Shown here: piece by piece, positions 35,031-44,161 of the stretch
How positions within the stretch are numbered: position 1 is the first letter of the stretch
Layout of the letters: the number at the start of each line of letters is the position of its first letter
Assembly (NCBI GenBank): GCA_963753225.1
Contig: CAVWBQ010000002.1
Location: forward strand, 62,001-126,000
Length of the DNA: 64,000 nucleotides
From: Palsa-504 sp963753225
GTDB taxonomy: Bacteria > Actinomycetota > Actinomycetes > Streptosporangiales > Streptosporangiaceae
Reading direction: 5' to 3'
Program-made: the position numbers and the translations under genes
The notes under the pieces: generated by a model
Told to the model about the DNA's origin: nothing
The model's input: only the letters and a program-made list of their open reading frames with translations
Database searches by the model: none

Positions 35031-36095
35031 ATGGACTTCGGCTTGACCGAGGAGCAGGCGGAGCTGGCCGGCCTAACCAGGAAGATCCTGGCCGAACGGG
35101 ATGCGCCATGGGGCGATCTGGCCGCGGCGGGCGTGCTCGCGGCCGGGCTGCCCGCCGCGCTGGGCGGGGCCGGGCTTGGCCTGCTGGAACAGTGCTCGGT
35201 GCTGATCGAGCTGGGCCGGGCGGCGTCGGATGTGCCGTACCTGGCCTCTGTGGTGCTGGGCGCCGGGGCTCTGGCTTCGTTCGGGACGACTGCGCAGCTT
35301 CAGAAGTGGGCGGCCCCGGCGGGGCAGGGCTCGGTGGTGCTCACCGCGGCGCTGGCCGAGGAAGACGGGCACGACCCGCGGCGGCCGTCGGCCCGTGCCG
35401 AGCGGGCGGACGGGCGGTGGGTGCTGTCCGGGGTGAAGACCGCGGTGGACGCCGCGCCTGAGGCGGACCTGTTCCTGGTGCCGTGCGTCTCGCCGGACGG
35501 GGTGCGGGTGTTCCTGGTCGCGCCGACCGACGCCGGGGTGCGGGTGGAGCCGCAGCGGCTGACGGACTTCGCCTCGGCGGGCCGGCTGGTGCTCTCCGGG
35601 GTCACCCTCGGGGACGACCGGGTGCTAGCCGGAAGTGGGCAGGGTGCCGGGGTCGCGGACTGGCTGGTGGCGCGGGCCACGGTGGGGCTGTGCGCGGCGC
35701 AGTCCGGGGTGATCGAGCGGGCGCTAGAGCTGACCGCGGAGTACGCGAAGAGCCGGGTGGCGTTCGGCCGTCCGATCGGGTCGTTCCAGGCGGTGACGCA
35801 GCGGCTGGCGGACGCGTTCGTCGACGTGGAGGCGGTCCGGCTCACCATGTGGCAGGCCGCCTGGCTGCTCGCTTCCGGGGAGGCCGGCTCCGATGCGGCG
35901 GTGGCCACGGCCAAGTTCTGGGCGGCCGAGGCCGGCCACCGGGTGGCGCACACCGCGGTGCACGTGCACGGCGGGATGGGGATCGACGTGACCTACCCGG
36001 TGCACCGCTATTTCACCGCGGCCAAGCGGTACGAGTTCGCGCTCGGCGGCGCGACCGCCCAGCTCCTGCGCATCGGCGATGTCCTGGCAGGCTAA
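35031..36095 (+). CDS. chsE1: Acyl-CoA dehydrogenase ChsE1 (FadE28-like)
   Basis: A 354-residue acyl-CoA dehydrogenase of the shorter, divergent kind that pairs with ChsE2. It has RVAFGRPIGSFQAVTQRLAD near 245 and VHVHGGMGIDVTYPVHRYF near 315, as in Rv3544c. It starts with MDFGLTEEQAELAGL. In mycobacteria the two proteins share FAD sites across the interface. The usual following genes chsH1, chsH2 and ltp2 are not here; an unrelated zinc-ribbon gene comes 9 bp later. Confidence 0.9.
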   Translation: MDFGLTEEQAELAGLTRKILAERDAPWGDLAAAGVLAAGLPAALGGAGLGLLEQCSVLIELGRAASDVPYLASVVLGAGALASFGTTAQLQKWAAPAGQGSVVLTAALAEEDGHDPRRPSARAERADGRWVLSGVKTAVDAAPEADLFLVPCVSPDGVRVFLVAPTDAGVRVEPQRLTDFASAGRLVLSGVTLGDDRVLAGSGQGAGVADWLVARATVGLCAAQSGVIERALELTAEYAKSRVAFGRPIGSFQAVTQRLADAFVDVEAVRLTMWQAAWLLASGEAGSDAAVATAKFWAAEAGHRVAHTAVHVHGGMGIDVTYPVHRYFTAAKRYEFALGGATAQLLRIGDVLAG

Positions 36096-36104
36096 GTTCG
36101 AGGC

Positions 36105-36467
36105 GTGAGTGTTTTCCGGCGGGTGACCAAGAAACTCCTCTGCCCGCAATGCGGCGACGTGCTCGCCGACGCCGACTACCGTCCGATGGCCGGCAGCCTG
36201 GCGCTCAGCGCACCCGAGGGGGACCAGCTCACCCCGCAGATGGGCGCGATCCACCTCCGGCGCGCTGAGCAGGAGCTAGCCTCCGCCGACTCCACCGCCG
36301 GAGCCGACGAGGCCCGGACGCGGCTGGATTTCGTCCGGCACCATATCGGCGAGGTGATGTACGACCTGCCGTGCCATCGGGGGCACTACACGCTGGCCAC
36401 GGCGCCGCAGATCACCAAGGCGCTGCGCCAGGCCAAGGGAGACTGGGTGAACCTGAACGATGCCTGA
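36105..36467 (+). CDS. Hypothetical protein with a CxxC zinc-ribbon start
   Basis: A 120-residue protein with CPQCG at residues 13-17 and a later CHRGHY (about 91), so a split zinc site is plausible. The rest is mostly helical and hydrophilic. GTG start. It overlaps the following DUF4139 gene by 8 bp, so the two are coupled. I do not recognise a family. Confidence 0.7.
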   Translation: MSVFRRVTKKLLCPQCGDVLADADYRPMAGSLALSAPEGDQLTPQMGAIHLRRAEQELASADSTAGADEARTRLDFVRHHIGEVMYDLPCHRGHYTLATAPQITKALRQAKGDWVNLNDA

Positions 36468-38025
36468 CACGCGGACACTCGACGCGCCGATCACGGCGGT
36501 GACCGTCTTCAGGGACGGCGCCCGCCTGCAGCGCGGCGGCACGGTGGGCATGGCACAGGGACGGCAGGCGGTGGTGATCGGCGGCCTGCCGGCCAGCGTG
36601 GATCCGGCGTCGGTCCGGGTCGCGGCCCGCGGGCCCGGCCTGACCCTGTTGAACGTCGAGGTTCACCGCGGGTACCGCACCGACCCGCTCCGGGAGGAGA
36701 CCGCGCGGCTGCGGGCCGAGGCCGAGCGGTGCCGCGACGCCGTCCGGGCGCTCGACGACGAGGACGCCGCCGTGCAGGCGCGGCTGGACTTCCTGGGCCA
36801 CCTGTCCGGGGCGGCCGCCGCGGCGATGGCCCGGGCGGTGGGCTTCGGCCGGGCCGGCCACGACGACCTGGCCCAGATGGCCGGTCACCTGTCCGCCGAC
36901 ACCGCGGACGCGCTCGCCGGGCGCCGCGACATCGCGGCGCGGAGCCGCGACGCCCGCCGGGAGCTCGAGGCCGCCGAGCGGCGCCTGGAGGAAGCCGAGC
37001 AGCGGGCCGGCCAGCCCGCCGCCTACACCGACGTGTCCGCGATCCTGGAGGCCGAAGCCGCGGCCGAGGCTTCGGTGGAACTGTCCTACCACGTGCCCGG
37101 CGCTTCCTGGCGGCCGCTGTACGACCTGACGCTGGACGGCGAGCAGCTGGCGGTCAGCTACCTGGCCGAGGTGACCCAGCAGACCGGGGAGGACTGGCCC
37201 GCGGTGGAGCTGGTCCTGGCCACCACGCGGCGTGGCTGGCATCAGGGCCTGCCCGAGCTGGATCCCTGGTACATCGGAAAGGCGGCTGCTCCCCCGCCCG
37301 CGGTCCCGACTAGGGCCCGCAAGGCCTTGGCCGTCGCGGCCGGCGCCGCCGGCGCCCCGCAGCCCGGCGGGCCGGAAGCCGCCGTGCTCATGGCCGAACC
37401 GGGTGACTCGGTGGGCGCCGGCCTGGTTTACCGGGTGCAGCGTCCGCTGGCCGTGCCGGCCGACGGCGGGCCGCACAAGACCAGCATCGGGCGGTTCGGC
37501 CTCGACGCCGCGCTCGACCATCTCGCGGTGCCGGTGCTCGCCCCCGAGGCCTACCTGCGGGCGACCGTTACCAACACTTCGCCGCTGCTGCTCCTGCCCG
37601 GCCCGGCCCGGATCTTCCACGGGACCCAGTTCGTCGGGGAGACGTCGCTGGAGACCGTGGCCGGGGGCGAGGAGTTCGAGCTGCAGCTCGGCGTGGACGA
37701 CCAGATCAGGGTGGAACGCAAGCTGCGCCGCCGGAGCACCGGCAAGGCCGTCATCGGCGGCACCCGCACGATCGACGTCGGCTACGACATCATCGTGGAG
37801 AACCACCGCCACAGCCGCACCCGGGTCAGCGTCCATGACCGCATCCCGGTATCTACCGACGGCGACATCAGGGTCCGGCTCCGGGAGACGAGCCCGGCCC
37901 CGGCCACGCAGACCGACCTGGGCGAGCTCACCTGGGAGCTCTCGCTCGACGGCGGCCAGGAGGCGACGGTCAGGTACCGGTTCACCGTCGAGCATCCGGC
38001 CCAGGTCACGGTGACCGGGATCTGA
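36460..38025 (+). CDS. DUF4139/MuiA-like protein
   Basis: A 521-residue protein with the DUF4140-type N-terminus (ITAVTVFRDGARLQRGGTV), a coiled-coil-rich stretch at about 70-180 (REETARLRAEAERCR; REL EAAERRLEEAE), and a C-terminal DUF4139 beta domain starting SVELSYHVPGASWRPLYDLTL (about 205). This family is named after 'mucoidy inhibitor A', but its activity is not known. No signal peptide or membrane segment is visible. Confidence 0.85.
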   Translation: MPDTRTLDAPITAVTVFRDGARLQRGGTVGMAQGRQAVVIGGLPASVDPASVRVAARGPGLTLLNVEVHRGYRTDPLREETARLRAEAERCRDAVRALDDEDAAVQARLDFLGHLSGAAAAAMARAVGFGRAGHDDLAQMAGHLSADTADALAGRRDIAARSRDARRELEAAERRLEEAEQRAGQPAAYTDVSAILEAEAAAEASVELSYHVPGASWRPLYDLTLDGEQLAVSYLAEVTQQTGEDWPAVELVLATTRRGWHQGLPELDPWYIGKAAAPPPAVPTRARKALAVAAGAAGAPQPGGPEAAVLMAEPGDSVGAGLVYRVQRPLAVPADGGPHKTSIGRFGLDAALDHLAVPVLAPEAYLRATVTNTSPLLLLPGPARIFHGTQFVGETSLETVAGGEEFELQLGVDDQIRVERKLRRRSTGKAVIGGTRTIDVGYDIIVENHRHSRTRVSVHDRIPVSTDGDIRVRLRETSPAPATQTDLGELTWELSLDGGQEATVRYRFTVEHPAQVTVTGI

Positions 38026-38029
38026 CCGG

Positions 38030-38623
38030 GTGGCCGCGATCGGGTCGGGGATGTGGCGGCGCGCCTGCGCGGCCGGGCAGGCACTCGACCTGCCGCACGC
38101 CCGGGTGACCGAGCCCTACGCCCCGCACGTGCACGAGGAGTACGCGGTCGGCGCGTGCACCGCGGGCCGGGAGGTCATCCGCTACCGCGGGACGCTGCAC
38201 TACGCGGGGCCGGGCAGCGTGGTGGTCCTGGAGCCCGGCGAAGCGCACACCGGGGCCCCGGCCGATCCCCCGGACTTCACCTACCCGGTGATGTACCCGG
38301 CCGCGGGACTGCTGTCTGACGGTCTGGGGCGGACACCGCGATTCCGCGAGCCGGTCATCGCCGATACCGGGCTGGCGGCGGAGCTGCGCCGGCTGCACCC
38401 CGCGCTGGGCGCCGGGCTGGCGGAGACGCAGCCGCTGGAGGCCGAATCGCGGCTGTCCTGGCTGCTGGGAGAGCTCGCCCGGCGGCACGCCTCGCCGTCA
38501 CCGGACTTCGAGGTACGCGGCGCGGGCCGGGTGGCCCCGGGGGTGTACCGCAACAGCGTTCAAGACAGGAGCCCGCGGCACGGGCATGCTGAACTGGTGC
38601 TACGGATTACGAGGATGCGGTGA
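38030..38623 (+). pseudogene. AraC-family regulator with its DNA-binding region deleted
   Basis: A 197-residue frame (GTG start). Residues 15-150 are the AraC-type cupin ligand-binding domain (YAPHVHEEYAVGACTAGREVIRYRG, then PGSVVVLEPGEAHTG). The two HTH motifs that should follow are missing: after ASPSPDFEVRGAGR the text jumps to VAPGVYRNSVQDR, the usual last residues of AraC proteins next to EamA transporters. An in-frame loss of about 90-100 codons explains this. The gene is coupled to an EamA transporter (GTGA). A ligand-binding-only protein could still be made. Confidence 0.65.
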
Positions 38624-39636
38624 GCCGCAAGGGCTGGATCCTGTTCGCGGTGATGTGCCTGGTATGGGGCATTCCCTACCTGTTCATCAAGGTCGCGGTC
38701 GGAGAGGTTTCCGTCCCCGTGGTGGTGTTCGCCCGGACGGCGCTCGGGGCGCTGCTCCTGCTCCCGCTGGCGCTGCACTCTGCTCGTAAGGAGGGGGCCC
38801 GCAAGGGCGGGGCTCGTAAGGATGGGGGGCAGCTTGGCACGCTGCGCCGGCACTGGCGGCCGCTCGTCGCCTTTGCCGTGCTGGAGATGATCGTGCCGTG
38901 GGGCCTGCTGTCGGCGGCCGAACGGAAGCTGCCCAGCTCGCTCGCTGGCCTGCTGATCGCGGCCGTACCGATCATCAGCGTAGTGGCCGCCCGGCTCACC
39001 GGCGGCACCGAGCGGCTCAGCCCGCGGCGCTGGGCCGGCCTGGTCACCGGCCTGGCCGGCGTGGCGCTGCTGGCCGCTCCGGACCTGGGCGGCGGCAACG
39101 GCCTGGCGGTGGCCGAGGTGCTGCTGGTCGCGCTCGGGTACGCGACCGCCCCGCTGATCGCGGCGCGGAGGCTGGCCGACGTCCCGGCCCTGCCCATGAC
39201 CGCGGCCTGCCTCAGCCTGGGCGCGCTCGTCTGGCTGCCCGCGGCGGTCCTGACCTGGCCGCACCGGGTGCCATCCGGCCGCGCGCTCGGCGCGCTGGCC
39301 GCGCTCGGCGTCATCTGCACAGCCTTCGCGTTCCTCGTCTTCCTCGCGCTGATCAGGGAGGCGGGCACGTCGCGGGCGATGGTCTTCACCTACGTGAACC
39401 CCGCCGTGGCCGTGACGGCGGGCGTCGCGTTCCTGTCCGAGCCCTTCACCGTCACGATCGCCGTGTCGTTCGCGCTGATCCTGGCCGGTTCGCTGCTGGC
39501 CACCTGGACCGCCCGCGGCCCGGCCGAAGCGGATCAGGCCGGCCCGGCGGATCAGGCCGACCCGGCGCCGGTCAGTCGGCGCAGACCGCCCAGGCTTCGA
39601 TCTCGATCATCAGATCCGGCATCGCCAGCGCGGTGA
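38620..39636 (+). CDS. EamA/DMT-family transporter
   Basis: A 338-residue protein with ten hydrophobic segments in two EamA repeats (WGIPYLFIKVAVG near 12 is the usual first-helix text). Residues 55-70 hold a RKEGARKGGARKDG repeat in a cytoplasmic loop, and the C-terminal tail has ADQAGPADQADPA. The GTG start is coupled to the AraC remnant, a standard regulator-transporter pair. The last 65 bp overlap the convergent ridA gene. The substrate is unknown. Confidence 0.85.
   Translation: MSRKGWILFAVMCLVWGIPYLFIKVAVGEVSVPVVVFARTALGALLLLPLALHSARKEGARKGGARKDGGQLGTLRRHWRPLVAFAVLEMIVPWGLLSAAERKLPSSLAGLLIAAVPIISVVAARLTGGTERLSPRRWAGLVTGLAGVALLAAPDLGGGNGLAVAEVLLVALGYATAPLIAARRLADVPALPMTAACLSLGALVWLPAAVLTWPHRVPSGRALGALAALGVICTAFAFLVFLALIREAGTSRAMVFTYVNPAVAVTAGVAFLSEPFTVTIAVSFALILAGSLLATWTARGPAEADQAGPADQADPAPVSRRRPPRLRSRSSDPASPAR
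38782..38826 (+). repeat. 15-bp tandem array, three units, in coding sequence
   Basis: GCTCGTAAGGAGGGG-like units repeat three times in frame within the EamA gene. Confidence 0.85.
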
Positions 39637-39970
39637 CCTGGACCGCCGTGCTGGCCGGCGGGCGGGCGGTGTCGACGTATTCGTCGCGGACCGTGCGGAC
39701 GACCGGGAGCATCCCGATGTCGGTGACGTAGTAGTTCAGCTTGATCACGTCGGTGAACGACGCTCCCGCCGCGGCCAGCGCCCGGTCGAGGTTGGCGAAT
39801 ACCTGCCGGGTCTGCGCCTCGGGATCGCCCGGCCCGACCAGCTTGCCCTCGTCGTCGAGGGCCACCTGTCCGGAGGTCGCGACCCAGCGGCCGCGTCCGG
39901 TCACCGCGTGGCTGTAGCCCGGGCCGGGCGCCAGCCCGCCCGGGGCCCGGAAATGCTGAAGTGCCGACAC
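39572..39970 (-). CDS. RidA-family protein
   Basis: A 132-residue YjgF/YER057c/UK114 protein: YSHAVTGRGRWVATSGQVALD (about 19-39), the middle FANLDRALAAAGASFTDVIKLNYYVTD, and a C-terminal MIEIEAWAV strand. RidA proteins deaminate reactive enamine/imine intermediates; subfamilies differ, and the catalytic Arg of archetypal RidA is not evident at the expected place (RPPASTAVQV). It converges on and overlaps the EamA gene. Confidence 0.85.
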   Translation of the reverse strand: MSALQHFRAPGGLAPGPGYSHAVTGRGRWVATSGQVALDDEGKLVGPGDPEAQTRQVFANLDRALAAAGASFTDVIKLNYYVTDIGMLPVVRTVRDEYVDTARPPASTAVQVTALAMPDLMIEIEAWAVCAD

Positions 39971-40116
39971 GTCCCGATCCTCTCCGTTTGCGCTCCTATA
40001 TCCCCTGGTCCCAGGCTAGCGCTGCACGCCGACGTCGCGGCTCTCGTCCCTGACCGGGCGGGCTAAAGCTTCGTCTGGCTGGCGGGCACCTCACGGCGAC
40101 GGCGCGCGTTGTCGTC

Positions 40117-42063
40117 GTGAGAGCCATGTCTGAGCTAGCGCTGCTGTCCAAGCCGGTGCTGATGCGCCGCCTCGCCCTGGCCGCGATCGCGGCCCTGGCG
40201 GGTGTTTTCTACGCCTGGGCCCTGGGCCAGGGCACCCTGGAGTACTACTACGGCGCAGCGGTCCGCAGCATGTCGATGAGCTGGCACGACTTCATCTTCG
40301 GCGCCTTCGACCCGGCGGGCAGCATCACGCTGGACAAGCTGCCGGGAGCGTTCTGGCTGCAGGCGCTGTCGGTGCGGGCGTTCGGCTTCCACCCGTGGGC
40401 GCTCGTGCTCCCGCAGGTGATCGAGGGCGTCGTGACGGTACTGGTGCTTTACCGGGCGGTGGCCCGCCTGGCCGGCCCGGCGGCGGGCCTGATCGCCTCA
40501 CTGATCCTGGCGGTAAGCCCGGCTACCGTCGCCCTGGACCGCGGGAACATCTCCGACTCGCTGATGATCTTGCTGCTGGTGCTGGCCGCCGACGCCGTGT
40601 CCGCCGCGATCGCCGGCGAAGACGGGCGGTTCGGCCGGCTCGGCGGGGCCACGGGCAGGCTGGTCCTGGCCGGCGTCTGGGTCGGGCTGGCCTTCCAGGC
40701 CAAGATGATCGAGGCCTGGATGGTGCTGCCCGCCATGGGCCTGGCGTACCTGCTGGCCGGGCCGGGCCCGGCGGCCCGCCGGGCCGGCCAGCTCGTCATC
40801 GCGGGCGTGGTCGCCGGGCTGGTCTCGGTGGCCTGGATGACCGCGGTGTCGCTGGTCCCGGCGGCGGACCGCCCGTACGTCGACGGCAGCCACGACGACT
40901 CGATCTTCGAGCAGGTGTTCAGCTACAACGGGTTCGTCCGGTTCGGCGACCAGACCCCGCAGCAGTTGCTGGCCGGGACGCTGAGACCAACCACCGGGCC
41001 GCCGACCGCCGCAGCTGGGCCGCCCACCCCCGTGACCGGGCCACCCACCCCCGCAACCGGGCCGACCACTCCGGCAACCGCGCCGCCCAGCCCCGCAACC
41101 GGGCCACCCACCCCCGCAACCAGGCCGCCCACCCACGCGACCGCGCCGGACCGGCTGCTGCGGGGGGATCTGGGCCGCGACACCGGCTGGCTGATCCCGG
41201 CCGCCGCGGCGGTCACGCTGTGGGGCCTGGCCAGCAGGCGCCGGCGGCCCCGCAGCGACCCGCTCCGGGCCTGCTTCGTGCTGTGGGGCGCCTGGCTGGT
41301 GACGCTGTTCGCGGTCTTCTCGGCGATCACCACCATCAACGCGTACTACACCGCGGCGCTGTCCCCTCCGGTGGCCGCCATCATCGGCGCGGGTACCGCG
41401 GCGGCGTGGTCCAGGGAACGGACCGCCGTCACCCGGCCGGCAGGCCTGGAGCTCGTCGTGGCGGGCACGGCCGGCTACGCGGGCTGGCTGGTGTCCTCCT
41501 CCGGCGCCCGCGTGCCCGGCTGGCTGGTCCCCGCCATCATCGCCGTCGCGGCGGCGGCGATCGGCATCAGCGTCTGGTCGCTACTGGCCCCCCGGGCGGC
41601 CGTGTGGGCCGGAGCCCTGGCCGCGGGCCTGGTCTCGGTGGCGCTGGTCCCGGCCGTGGCGTCGGCCAGCCTGGCGGCCAGCAGCCAGGGCGCCTTCGAC
41701 ACCCCGTTCGAGCCGACCCAGACGGCGCAGGCCGTGGAGCAAGCCGGGCACAAGGTGGCGGCCTTCAACGTCGCCTCGCTGCAGAACCTGCAGGAGGGCG
41801 CGCCGTACCTGATGGCGGCGGAGACCGGGGTCGTGCCGTCCCTGGTCATCTACGACAGCGGCCTAGAGGCGCTGCCGATCGGCGGGCTGACCGGCACCAT
41901 CCCGTCTCCGACCCTGGGCCAGTTGCAGGCCGACATCCGCGCCGGCCGGTTCCACCTGGTCTGGATCGCCACCGATACCGACCCCCGGCTGAAGTGGATC
42001 GCCAGCCACTGCTCCCAGCTGTCACCGCGGTTCTACACCTGCGTGCCCGCCGATGCCGGCTGA
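40117..42063 (+). CDS. GT39/ArnT-like membrane glycosyltransferase
   Basis: A 648-residue GT-C protein starting with GTG. The first outer loop has GTLEYYYGAAVRSMSMSWHDFIFGAFDPAG (about 39-68), and FQAKMIEAWMVLPA near 205 is typical of the actinobacterial ArnT/mannosyltransferase group. About 12 membrane helices precede a soluble C-terminal domain (ASLQNLQEGAPYLMA...). Residues about 295-345 are a Pro/Thr-rich repeat of PPTPATG in the large external loop. It probably transfers a sugar from polyprenyl phosphate to an envelope acceptor. The 3' end overlaps the convergent PP2C gene by 31 bp. Confidence 0.85.
   Translation: MRAMSELALLSKPVLMRRLALAAIAALAGVFYAWALGQGTLEYYYGAAVRSMSMSWHDFIFGAFDPAGSITLDKLPGAFWLQALSVRAFGFHPWALVLPQVIEGVVTVLVLYRAVARLAGPAAGLIASLILAVSPATVALDRGNISDSLMILLLVLAADAVSAAIAGEDGRFGRLGGATGRLVLAGVWVGLAFQAKMIEAWMVLPAMGLAYLLAGPGPAARRAGQLVIAGVVAGLVSVAWMTAVSLVPAADRPYVDGSHDDSIFEQVFSYNGFVRFGDQTPQQLLAGTLRPTTGPPTAAAGPPTPVTGPPTPATGPTTPATAPPSPATGPPTPATRPPTHATAPDRLLRGDLGRDTGWLIPAAAAVTLWGLASRRRRPRSDPLRACFVLWGAWLVTLFAVFSAITTINAYYTAALSPPVAAIIGAGTAAAWSRERTAVTRPAGLELVVAGTAGYAGWLVSSSGARVPGWLVPAIIAVAAAAIGISVWSLLAPRAAVWAGALAAGLVSVALVPAVASASLAASSQGAFDTPFEPTQTAQAVEQAGHKVAAFNVASLQNLQEGAPYLMAAETGVVPSLVIYDSGLEALPIGGLTGTIPSPTLGQLQADIRAGRFHLVWIATDTDPRLKWIASHCSQLSPRFYTCVPADAG
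41020..41145 (+). repeat. 21-bp tandem array, six units, in coding sequence
   Basis: CCACCCACCCCCGCAACCGGG-like 21-bp units encode (PPTPATG)n in the GT39 protein; a diverged seventh unit precedes the array. This looks like a flexible, possibly O-glycosylated linker. Confidence 0.9.
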
Positions 42064-43079
42064 GCCGTCAGCTGTTCGACGTCGGCGACGATGCAGGTGA
42101 TGTTGTCCGGGGCGCCGCCGTCCATGGCCAGCGCGATCAGGTCCGCGGCGGCCTGGTCAGGGTCGGCCACGGTGAGCAGGACCCGCGTGATCGCGTCGGC
42201 GGGCACGACCACGTGCAGGCCGTCGGAGCAGAGCAGGTAGCGGTCGCCGGGCCGGGCCTGGCGAAGCTGGAGGTCGGGCCGGGAGGCGTGGTCGCCGGTG
42301 AGTGCCCGGAGCAGCAGCAGCCGCTGCGGGTGCGAGGCGACCTCCTCGGCGGTGATCTTCCCCTCGTCCAGCAGCGACTGCACCACCGTGTGGTCCTGGG
42401 TGATCTGAAACACCTCGCCGTCGCGGACTAGGTAGGCCCGCGAGTCGCCGATGTGCAGCAGGCCGAGCTGGGAGCCGGACCACAGCAGCGCCGTCAGCGT
42501 GGTGCCCATGCCGTGCAGCGCGGGGTTGGCCTGGACCATATCGCGCAACGCGCTGTTGGCCCGGCGCACCGCGTGGTCCAGCGCGTTCAGCAGTTCGCCG
42601 GCCGGCACCTGGGTGTCCAGCGGCCGCAGCGCCTCGATGACGGCCGCGCTTGCGACCTCGCCGGCCGCGTGGCCGCCCATCCCGTCGGCCACCGCGAGCA
42701 GCCGGGCGCCGGCGTAGGCGGCGTCCTCGTTGTCCTCACGGTGCAGGCCGATATCGGAGCGCACCCCGTAGCGGACGGTAAGCGTCCCCTGGCCATCGCT
42801 CATGGCAGTGTCCTTTCCCGGGTCCTTTCCCGACAGATAGCCCATGAGGAAGATGGCGAGCAGTCCGCTCACCGAGCGGATGACGGCCAGCGGCATGCCC
42901 AGCCGGCGTAGCCACGCCACCAGCCTGGCCTGCTCCAGCTGGCCCGGGTCGTAGAACCGGTACAGCGTCTCCGGATCGACCCGGGCCGGATGGAGCAGCC
43001 CGAGCTCGTCGTACAGGCGCAGCGCCTTGCGCGACAGCCCGGACGCCTGGGCGAACGCCCCGCTGGTCATCAGCTCCAC
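42033..43079 (-). CDS. MerR-type DNA-binding domain fused to a PP2C phosphatase
   Basis: A 348-residue two-domain protein. Residues 4-70 are a MerR helix-turn-helix (TSGAFAQASGLSRKALRLYDELGLL). From about 100 on it is a PP2C-type Ser/Thr phosphatase with the metal-binding sequences REDNEDAAY, VADGMGGHAAGE, GDSRAYL and GGAPDNIT. The linker is short: after LAVIRSVSGLL it passes straight to LSGKDPGKD, so most of the MerR dimerisation helix seems missing compared with similar actinobacterial fusions. An ATG near 42801 could give the phosphatase alone. Confidence 0.83.
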   Translation of the reverse strand: MELMTSGAFAQASGLSRKALRLYDELGLLHPARVDPETLYRFYDPGQLEQARLVAWLRRLGMPLAVIRSVSGLLAIFLMGYLSGKDPGKDTAMSDGQGTLTVRYGVRSDIGLHREDNEDAAYAGARLLAVADGMGGHAAGEVASAAVIEALRPLDTQVPAGELLNALDHAVRRANSALRDMVQANPALHGMGTTLTALLWSGSQLGLLHIGDSRAYLVRDGEVFQITQDHTVVQSLLDEGKITAEEVASHPQRLLLLRALTGDHASRPDLQLRQARPGDRYLLCSDGLHVVVPADAITRVLLTVADPDQAAADLIALAMDGGAPDNITCIVADVEQLTAQPASAGTQV

Positions 43080-43189
43080 GCGTGCCTCCTCATGCCGGGC
43101 AGGACGCCCGGTGCCATCAGGCTGGGGCCGGCCCCAAGGGCCAGGTCAAGTCCGCCGACCCGGTGCGGCTGTAGCCGTGGCCCGCAACC

Positions 43190-44161
43190 ATGCGCACAAT
43201 GGGACTCAGTGGGCTCATCCGTCTCGGCCTGAGAGGACCTTCAGTGAAGCCCAGAGGCGCATCGGTGGTGTCCGTCCTGCTCACAATTCCGCTGATCCTG
43301 TCCTTGGCCGGCCCGGCTGGAGCAGCGTCTAGCTCGACGGCCGCCTCGACGGCGATCTGCGCGTCGTCGTCACATCCCGCGCTCGCGGGCAGGATCAGCC
43401 GGGCCGTGGAGGCCGCGCGGCGCGAGCGGGTCTCCTTCGTCGCGGTGGAGGTCGAAGACCCCGGGGCGGGGGTGGTGTGCCGGCTCGACAGCAGGTCGCA
43501 TTTTGACTCGGCCAGTGTGGTCAAGGTGATTATCCTGGGCGCGCTGCTCCGCAAGGCCCAGGCGGAGCACCGGTCGCTCACCCGGACCGAGCGGGCGCTG
43601 GCCTGGGCGATGATCACCCGGTCGGACAACGGCGCCGCGTCCGCGCTGTGGGCCGAGACCGGGCGGCCCCGGCTGCGGCACTTCCTGAACCTGGCCGGGA
43701 TGGTGGATACGGTCCTGGGCCCGGGCGCGGCGTGGGGGCTCACCCGGATCACCGCCGCCGACGAGACCCGGCTGCTATGGCTGCTGCTCAAGGCGAACCG
43801 GGTCCTCGACACCTCCTCCCGCGACTACGCGCTCGCCCTGATGGCGGACGTCATCGGATCCCAGCGCTGGGGTGTGCCTGCCGGGGCGCCGCGGAGCCTG
43901 GTCGTGCACGTCAAGAACGGGTGGCTGCCGCTGGCCCCTTATGGCTGGCGGATCAACAGCATCGGCGGCTTCACCGGCCACGGCCGCCGGTACAGCATCG
44001 TCGTGCTGACCCAGGACAATCCCACCATGGCCTATGGGGTCAGGACCGTCGAGGCGATCGCCCAGGTGGTCAACCGGGACCTGAACCCGGGCGCGACCGC
44101 GCGCGTCCCGGCCTCGGCGATCTCCCCATCGCAGGAGACACCGGACGAACCTGTCCCCTAG
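43190..44161 (+). CDS. Secreted class A beta-lactamase-like serine hydrolase
   Basis: A 323-residue protein with a signal peptide (basic start, hydrophobic VVSVLLTIPLILSLAGPAGAA at about 26-46). The three penicillin-recognising motifs are present: SVVK with Ser109, SDN at 145-147, and KNG at 242-244 in place of KTG. Its Omega-loop region lacks an obvious ExxLN, so a true beta-lactamase is uncertain. The last 92 bp overlap the convergent TetR gene. Confidence 0.8.
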   Translation: MRTMGLSGLIRLGLRGPSVKPRGASVVSVLLTIPLILSLAGPAGAASSSTAASTAICASSSHPALAGRISRAVEAARRERVSFVAVEVEDPGAGVVCRLDSRSHFDSASVVKVIILGALLRKAQAEHRSLTRTERALAWAMITRSDNGAASALWAETGRPRLRHFLNLAGMVDTVLGPGAAWGLTRITAADETRLLWLLLKANRVLDTSSRDYALALMADVIGSQRWGVPAGAPRSLVVHVKNGWLPLAPYGWRINSIGGFTGHGRRYSIVVLTQDNPTMAYGVRTVEAIAQVVNRDLNPGATARVPASAISPSQETPDEPVP

